Assembly: GCA_003170415.1 (NCBI GenBank)
Contig: PMZJ01000030.1
Coordinates: 90,751-154,750 of the forward strand
Length of the DNA: 64,000 nucleotides
DNA from: Phycisphaerales bacterium
GTDB lineage: Bacteria; Planctomycetota; Phycisphaerae; Sedimentisphaerales; Anaerobacaceae
Direction of reading: 5' to 3'
Shown piece after piece: positions 59,142 through 64,000 of this stretch. How positions within the stretch are numbered: the first letter of the stretch is position 1; each line of letters starts with the position of its first letter. The notes beneath the pieces were generated by a model. That model searched no databases and had not been told where the DNA came from. It was given only the letters and a program-made list of their open reading frames with translations. The translations under genes and the position numbers were made by a program.

Positions 59142-60098
59142 TTATTTCCTCCGGCCTGTCGTTTTATGGGCAATAGCGGAATCAGTCAGGGCCAACTCCA
59201 CGATTTTCAGGCACAGCCGACCCATTGAAAGCCCAATTTTAGCGGCGGCTTTCGGCAAAAGCGAATGGCTCGTCATCCCCGGAATGGTGTTTATTTCGAG
59301 CACATAAGGTTTGCCGTCGTCACCGATAATAAAGTCAACTCTTGCGGCACCCCTGCATCCAAGCGAATTAAAGCAGGTAATTGCCGATTCCTGTATTTTA
59401 TCGACCAGAGCGGGGTCATTTATTGAGTCGAAGAGATATTCTGTTTTATCGTCGATGTACTTGGCGTGATAGTCGTAGAAACCGGCGGGCGGACGTATTT
59501 CCAGGATTGGCAGGGCCTGTTTTCCGAGGATGCTCACGGTAATCTCCCTGCCTTTTATGAAGCTTTCAATCATACAGTCGCCGAATTCCTTGGCGCATTT
59601 TTTCGCGGCCTCGACCGCTTGTTTCGGGTCATCTTCGATTGATATGCCTATTGTGCTGCCCTCGCGCAATGGTTTGACTACATATTTTCGCCCAAGCCGG
59701 CGAATCCGGTTTTCAAGGTCGGCGGTTTTTTTGCCCGGCTCGAACAAAATCGAATCAGGCATTATAACTCCCGCGGCGGTAAATATTTTTTTGCTTTCCC
59801 ATTTGTCGAACGCCAGCCGGCTGGCTAATGGGCCGCTGCCTGTATAGAGGAGGCCTTTTGATTCGAGGTTCTCCTGTATCTGGCCGTCTTCGCCGAACGT
59901 GCCGTGAAGCGCGATGAAAAACACGTCAATCGTTTCGTCGTCGAGTATGTCCATCGCATCGGGTTTTATATCCACGGTAACGACATTAACGCCGACTTTT
60001 TTCAGGGCTTCGGCGACACATTTGCCGCTTTGGATGCTGACTTCGCGTTCCCTGCTTATGCCGCCCATAAGGACAGCCACTTTAATGGGCTCGGCCAT
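59142..60098 (-). CDS. ddl: D-alanine--D-alanine ligase
   Basis: 318 residues from the ATG at 60098. KVAVLMGGISREREVSIQSG, FIALHGTFGEDGQIQ, the ATP-grasp KPLREGSTIGISI, and the C-terminal RVDFIIGDDGKPYVLEINTIPGM are conserved. It makes D-Ala-D-Ala for peptidoglycan. An upstream ATG at 60161, 3 nt after the murB stop, is in frame and would add 21 residues rich in Ser and Pro; neither start has a good Shine-Dalgarno. The presence of ddl, murB and murC means this planctomycete has peptidoglycan. Confidence 0.93.
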   Translation of the reverse strand: MAEPIKVAVLMGGISREREVSIQSGKCVAEALKKVGVNVVTVDIKPDAMDILDDETIDVFFIALHGTFGEDGQIQENLESKGLLYTGSGPLASRLAFDKWESKKIFTAAGVIMPDSILFEPGKKTADLENRIRRLGRKYVVKPLREGSTIGISIEDDPKQAVEAAKKCAKEFGDCMIESFIKGREITVSILGKQALPILEIRPPAGFYDYHAKYIDDKTEYLFDSINDPALVDKIQESAITCFNSLGCRGAARVDFIIGDDGKPYVLEINTIPGMTSHSLLPKAAAKIGLSMGRLCLKIVELALTDSAIAHKTTGRRK

Positions 60099-60164
60099 CC
60101 CTTTCGGGAGCTGGTCAGGCGACGATGATGACCCTGGATTTGGAGAAGGATGAGACCGCATTTT

Positions 60165-61046
60165 TTATTTCCAGATTTCGATCTCAAGCTCCAGCTCGAC
60201 GTTGAACTGCTTTTGAACCTTTTCTTTCACCAGTTCTATCAGCCGCATAACGTCTCGGCTGGTGCAGCCCTTTTGCGCGATGAAAAAGTTGGCGTGTTTT
60301 TCGCTTACAATTGCCCCGCCTATTTGCAGACCTTTTAGTCCCGTTCGGTCAATCATAGCTCCTGCCGACAATCCTCGCGGGTTTTTGAATATGCAGCCCG
60401 AATTGATGGTGTTAAGGGGCTGGTTATTTTTCTTGTAAACCCAGTTTTCCTTAATCGTCTTCGTAATCTGTTCCGGGTCGCCTGCGGTCATATTTATTTT
60501 CGCTTCGAGGATGAATTTCGCCGTGATATTTGTCTGGCGGTAATCGAATTGAAGCTCCGGTTTTTTCTTTTCGGACACTTTGCCGTCGTTATCCATCAGG
60601 ATAACGCTTTCGACGACGGTTCCGATATCGCCGAAGTTTCCGCCCGAGTTCATCCTGACCGCTCCGCCTACCGAGCCGGGAATTCCCGTGAGGGGTTCGA
60701 GGCCCGAAAGGCCTTTTTTGGCACAGGTCAGCAGCAGCCGGCTCAGCTCGACGCCCGCGCCGGCGATAACCTGTTCTTTGACGAACTTAATCTGCGAGAA
60801 GTAGTCGCTTTTGAACTGGATTACCGCGCCGCGAACGCCCTCGTCACAGACAAGCAGGTTCGAGCCGTAGCCCAGCACGTAAATCGGGATTCTATTCTCG
60901 TTGCATCGTTTGACGACCAGCGCGAGCTGCTCGGTATCCTGCGGCTTTATAAAGTAGTCCGCCGGCCCGCCCAGCCCGTACCAGGTTTCTTTCGCCAGGG
61001 GATGCTTCGTTTCAACTATTTTTTCCAAGCCACTGAATATATTCAT
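60165..61046 (-). CDS. murB: UDP-N-acetylenolpyruvoylglucosamine reductase
   Basis: 293 residues. The FAD-binding half has ETWYGLGGPADYFIKPQDTE, VLGYGSNLLVCDEGVRG, GLSGLEPLTGIPGSVGGAVR and the C-terminal end KNPRGLSAGAMIDRTGLKG with the catalytic Ser/Glu region. It reduces the enolpyruvyl group to make UDP-MurNAc. It overlaps murC by 35 nt and lies directly upstream of ddl. Confidence 0.95.
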   Translation of the reverse strand: MNIFSGLEKIVETKHPLAKETWYGLGGPADYFIKPQDTEQLALVVKRCNENRIPIYVLGYGSNLLVCDEGVRGAVIQFKSDYFSQIKFVKEQVIAGAGVELSRLLLTCAKKGLSGLEPLTGIPGSVGGAVRMNSGGNFGDIGTVVESVILMDNDGKVSEKKKPELQFDYRQTNITAKFILEAKINMTAGDPEQITKTIKENWVYKKNNQPLNTINSGCIFKNPRGLSAGAMIDRTGLKGLQIGGAIVSEKHANFFIAQKGCTSRDVMRLIELVKEKVQKQFNVELELEIEIWK

Positions 61047-62490
61047 CGCTCACCTTCCAAACGTCGCCCGCGCCCATAGTAACGACCACGTCGCCGGTGC
61101 GAACCTGTTTGGTTAAATAATCGCAGATTGCGTCGAAGCCGTCAATAAACATCGCCTCGCTTCCTTTTGCCCGTATTTTATCGACAAGGACCTGTGCGTT
61201 CACCTCTTTTTTCGATTGCTGCGAGTCGCGGACGAAGTAAATCTCGGGCACAATGGTAATATCGGCAAGTTTGAAGCTCTCGGCGAAGTCAGCAAGCAAA
61301 AATCGCGTCCGGCTGTATTGATGGGGCTGAAAAATGCACCAAAGACGTTTGGGCTGGTAATGTTCTTTTATCGCCTTGAGCGACGCCCGAATCTCGGTAG
61401 GGTGATGAGCGTAATCGTCGAGAATGGTTATGCCATTGATTTTTGCCTTGAGCATCAGCCGGCGGTCAACGCCTGTGAAGCCGGGCAAGAGCCGCAATAT
61501 GTCCTTTGTGGCGATGCCGGCGTTTTGGGCAGCGGCGATAACCGCAAGGGCGTTGGCGACGTTATGTCTGCCCGGCACGCTGATATGGGTTGAGCCGAGT
61601 AATTCCTTGTTGTGATAAACGTCGAATGAGTAAAGCCCGTCTTTTTCAACGATATTGTCAGCGTAAAAATTGTTTTCTTTGCCAAAGCCAAAGGTTTCAA
61701 CCTTCCTGTCATTCCCGCGCAAGCGGGAATCCAGAAGTATCTGTTTGGTATTTTTGTCTTCGCCGTTGGCGATGATTACGCCGCTTGTTTTTGTGCCAAG
61801 CGCGAAATCGCGGAACGCCTCGACGATTTCGGCTTCGTCTTTGTAGTAGTCGAGGTGGTCGGCTTCGATATTGAGGATGACGGCGATTTGGGGTTTGAGG
61901 TTGAGGAAGCTGCGGTCGTATTCGCAGGCCTCGGCGACGAAATGCTGTCCGCTGCCTATGCCTGATGAGCCGGCGAGCTGGGTTACGACCGCCCCGACGA
62001 CGAAATTCGGCTCAAGGCCCGCCAGTTTGAGGACGTAGGCGAGCCAGCCGCTGGTTGTGCTTTTGCCGTGAGTGCCCGATATGGCGATACCCTGATAAAA
62101 CTGGAACACCTTACCTAACATTTCGGCGTATTTATAGACGCGGATGCCTTCCCGCCGGGCGAGCTTGAGTTCGGGGTTTTCCTCTTTTATCGCGGCTGAT
62201 ATCACTACCGCGTCGGCCTGTGGGTTGAGGTTGTGCTCTTTGTGGCCTATTTTTATATCCGCGCCGAACTGGCAGAGGTGGTCGATTGTTTCGCCGGGGT
62301 TCTGGTCTGAGCCGGTAACGATTGCCTTGTGCTTTAAGAGAAGCATCGCCAGGCCGCTCATGCCGATACCGCCGACGCCTATGAAATGAAACCGTTTGCC
62401 CGCAAGTCCGTTAAATCCGTTAGTAACCACTTCCCATCCCCGCCTGGCTCTTGTGGCCGGCTGATGTATCCCTACGTTTGTCCTGAGCAT
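61012..62490 (-). CDS. murC: UDP-N-acetylmuramate--L-alanine ligase
   Basis: 492 residues. Rossmann part FIGVGGIGMSGLAMLL, ATP site ISGTHGKSTTSGWLAYVLK, EACEYDRSFLNLKP, central NIEADHLDYYKDEAEIV, and C-terminal ILDDYAHHPTEIRASLKAIK and FQPHQYSRT. It adds L-Ala to UDP-MurNAc. Residues ~252-263 (LLDSRLRGNDRK) are encoded by a palindromic repeat inserted in frame. Without that insert the length is near the family average of 470-480. The first 30 residues are not conserved; the ATG at 62490 is the first in frame. Confidence 0.95.
   Translation of the reverse strand: MLRTNVGIHQPATRARRGWEVVTNGFNGLAGKRFHFIGVGGIGMSGLAMLLLKHKAIVTGSDQNPGETIDHLCQFGADIKIGHKEHNLNPQADAVVISAAIKEENPELKLARREGIRVYKYAEMLGKVFQFYQGIAISGTHGKSTTSGWLAYVLKLAGLEPNFVVGAVVTQLAGSSGIGSGQHFVAEACEYDRSFLNLKPQIAVILNIEADHLDYYKDEAEIVEAFRDFALGTKTSGVIIANGEDKNTKQILLDSRLRGNDRKVETFGFGKENNFYADNIVEKDGLYSFDVYHNKELLGSTHISVPGRHNVANALAVIAAAQNAGIATKDILRLLPGFTGVDRRLMLKAKINGITILDDYAHHPTEIRASLKAIKEHYQPKRLWCIFQPHQYSRTRFLLADFAESFKLADITIVPEIYFVRDSQQSKKEVNAQVLVDKIRAKGSEAMFIDGFDAICDYLTKQVRTGDVVVTMGAGDVWKVSDEYIQWLGKNS
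61708..61732 (-). repeat. ATTCCCGC palindromic element inserted in murC
   Basis: GTCATTCCCGC-GCAA-GCGGGAATCC is a hairpin identical over 24 nt to 55403-55426. On the coding (minus) strand it reads DSRLRGND, a peptide known to mark this repeat in proteins of many bacteria. It keeps the murC frame. Confidence 0.85.
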
Positions 62491-62519
62491 ATTTCATCCT
62501 TGAAATTCATCACCTTTTA

Positions 62520-62774
62520 AAACGAAGATTTTAACACGCAGAAAAGAGCAAAGAAAGAAAAAATTAGACGCAGATTAACGCAAAATAACGCTGTTTATTT
62601 CACCACGGAGAGCGCGAAGAAACACGAAGAATTTTAGACACTGATTTACACTGATTAACACTGCTTTTGCTTGGCTTGCGTTCTGCGGCTAAGGGTATTC
62701 TCGATTCAAGCATCTGCGATACCCTTTCGCCCTACCCGCGAAGGCCTTTGGCCTTCATTCTAAGCCGAGCAAAG
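62520..62774. repeat. Degenerate repeats and cloverleaf-like element B
   Basis: 62520-62660 has 'cacgaag/acactgatt' repeats. From 62665 a 13-bp outer stem (TTTTGCTTGGCTT 62665-62677 / AAGCCGAGCAAAG 62762-62774, two G-U pairs) encloses two perfect hairpins, AAGGGTAT/ATACCCTT (62691-62698, 62719-62726) and GAAGGCC/GGCCTTC (62740-62746, 62750-62756). No gene is seen in 62491-62815. Confidence 0.65.
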
Positions 62775-62815
62775 ACACAGATTAATTATGAATGCAGGCT
62801 ATCTATTGGATTTCG

Positions 62816-63181
62816 CTATTTTTGCCTGTCTCGTTTTTTGTCGGGAGTGTCCAGATGGAGGATATGGAGAAAACGGTGCGCTATCGGAAACATAATGACG
62901 CCGGCTACGCCGATAAACATAAGTCCCGAAAAAAGTGCATAAAAACCCGCAAACAGCTTGGCTGCCGGGGAATGCAGCTCGTTGACAGGCCCCATGCCTC
63001 CAAGAATCATTGAGGCATTGAGAAAAGAGTCGAGCCATGGGAGTCCTTCGAGGCAATGGTAGCCGAGAATCCCTATTCCCAAAGCGCACGCAATAGCGGT
63101 CAGGGCAATCAGGGCATGCCAGAAAAGACGATAAATAAATTTTCTTAGCGGCAGCAGCGGTTGGGAATGATGCTCATACAT
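62816..63181 (-). CDS. Small membrane protein, possibly pore-like
   Basis: 121 residues. Two or three hydrophobic helices (LFWHALIALTAIACALGIGI; LFAGFYALFSGLMFIGVAGVIMFPI), with a short GGMGPVNELHSP loop between them. The loop and helix order is loosely like the K+ channel pore region but no selectivity signature (TxGYG) is present. The gene lies 11 nt downstream of the SET-domain gene on the same strand and may be co-transcribed. No family is assigned with confidence. Confidence 0.6.
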   Translation of the reverse strand: MYEHHSQPLLPLRKFIYRLFWHALIALTAIACALGIGILGYHCLEGLPWLDSFLNASMILGGMGPVNELHSPAAKLFAGFYALFSGLMFIGVAGVIMFPIAHRFLHILHLDTPDKKRDRQK

Positions 63182-63194
63182 TCTTTGGTCCTTA

Positions 63195-64000
63195 TTATGA
63201 TTGTTCTGGCATTATGCCTTTCGGATATTCACTATAAGTAGAATAATCAATCGCCAACTCTTCTCCCTTCTTAATGTCTCTTAAGGCAACAAAATCATAC
63301 TCGTCAGTGCAGCATACATTTGGATTTTCCTTTGATTCGTTTAAATACCACCCAACAGTTAACATGTTAAAATTTTTCGGACAGCCGTATTTGCCATTTT
63401 TAATGACACAAAAATCATCGTAAAGCCTTTTCAGTTCCGGGTCGATGTTTCCAATATCCGCTTCGTCAATCCAAACCATTTCAGTCTCGTCATTACTGAA
63501 TATGTTTGTTCCCTTCGGAATATCACGAATTGCAAAAATACCAATTCCGTGAATTTTTGAAACCTGCAACCGAGTATAAACACCATCGTGCGGAAATTTC
63601 GATTTATCTATTTTCAAGTGTCTCCTAAAATAATTTTTAACCTTTCTTAAATAATTTACAAACTTTCTTAATCCATAGAACAGACTCTCCCCTTTATGAG
63701 GGTCTGTCGAAGGGTTTTTAGTTCCTTCGAGTTCTTTTATATAATCGTTGAAGTCCTTTTCCTTCCAACAAACTATATACCAAGAATCTGCTAACCAAGG
63801 GGAGGAAAAACCCAAAAATATAAGCCCCATCAACCCGACAACAAAAGATTGTTCAAAACAAAAGTTACACCACAGCCAAGCTATTAGGCCAGTTACGACC
63901 GACAATAAAATAGATGCTGCTAATATCGGCCTAAATGAATGTTCGTAATCGAAACGAAGCCAGAGTAACCACCAGACGAGGTAACAAACCTGAATATATT
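63195..64000 (-). CDS. Membrane-linked SET-domain protein, N-terminus outside the window
   Basis: The frame is open to the right edge, so the start is not seen; 267 residues are visible. Two or three N-terminal hydrophobic segments (ending FVVGLMGLIFLGFSS) precede a linker of about 70 residues and a SET domain: KIHGIGIFAIRDIPKGTNIF, NMLTVGWYLNESKENPNVCC (in place of the NHSCxPN core), and RDIKKGEELAIDYSTYSE with the catalytic Tyr region. SET domains methylate lysines; a bacterial one behind membrane helices is uncommon. AT-rich compared with murC nearby, suggesting transfer. Confidence 0.8.
   Translation of the reverse strand, partial: YIQVCYLVWWLLWLRFDYEHSFRPILAASILLSVVTGLIAWLWCNFCFEQSFVVGLMGLIFLGFSSPWLADSWYIVCWKEKDFNDYIKELEGTKNPSTDPHKGESLFYGLRKFVNYLRKVKNYFRRHLKIDKSKFPHDGVYTRLQVSKIHGIGIFAIRDIPKGTNIFSNDETEMVWIDEADIGNIDPELKRLYDDFCVIKNGKYGCPKNFNMLTVGWYLNESKENPNVCCTDEYDFVALRDIKKGEELAIDYSTYSEYPKGIMPEQS

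Overview
The window looks like a chromosomal contig from an uncultured or anaerobic planctomycete of the Phycisphaerae/Sedimentisphaerales type. Evidence: prepilin-like proteins with planctomycete-style N-termini, a large secreted beta-helix protein ending in a dockerin-like EF-hand pair, membrane-anchored small proteins rich in Arg/Pro, long intergenic stretches packed with degenerate 'cacaaag' repeats, and housekeeping genes scattered in short operons. This placement is inference; no rRNA is present. One tRNA (Phe-GAA) is seen.

Layout. 1-6.6 kb: end of an MFS transporter, an oxidoreductase/sugar-isomerase pair, groES-groEL behind a receiver-domain gene, a MEMO-like protein and purE. 6.8-9.9 kb: an eroding restriction-modification island (chimeric Dam methylase, 55-aa coupled ORF, DpnI-like methyl-directed nuclease, small ORF, methylase lacking its SAM-binding end). 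9.9-17.1 kb: lipoprotein, PPIase, acpS, mnmG, a radical SAM gene, then a tandem duplication that copied an Arg/Pro-rich membrane protein together with the 3' ends of both neighbours. 17.2-22.4 kb: a four-subunit soluble [NiFe] hydrogenase with its maturation protease, led by rex with a near-consensus Rex operator. 22.4-28 kb: small ORFs, tRNA-Phe, a 1017-aa surface protein and a prepilin. 28.2-29.6 kb: rpoN behind a 13-codon coupled leader. 29.7-37.9 kb: an arsenic/thiol-stress cluster (ArsR with a palindromic operator, YraQ-type permease, thioredoxins, methyltransferase, DsrE-like protein, HlyD/ABC exporter, CcdA/ArsG-like protein, ACR3), with an in-frame TGA in a short coupled ORF.

38-45.3 kb holds central metabolism: phosphohexomutase, a DUF1805 protein, ComF, and gap-pgk-rpe-accD. 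45.3-50 kb: a 930-nt repeat-rich intergenic region followed by a two-gene system, a MutL/MORC-like GHKL ATPase fused to a PD-(D/E)XK nuclease, overlapping a DNA methyltransferase. A ~90-nt repeat beside this system recurs, inverted, beside the first R-M island. 50-58 kb: pseudouridine synthase, a membrane coiled-coil protein with a probable extracytoplasmic BRCT-like domain, nnrE, surE, two YkgJ-type cysteine-cluster proteins and a WecA-like glycosyl-1-phosphate transferase. 58.2-62.5 kb: murC-murB-ddl-ftsQ. The right edge has a small membrane protein and a membrane-linked SET-domain protein cut by the window end.

The best candidates for an unusual system are the GHKL-nuclease/methylase pair (46.2-50.0 kb) and the Dam/DpnI juxtaposition (6.8-9.6 kb). 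Coordinates are read by eye from the sequence; family assignments rest on recognised motifs, not on searches.
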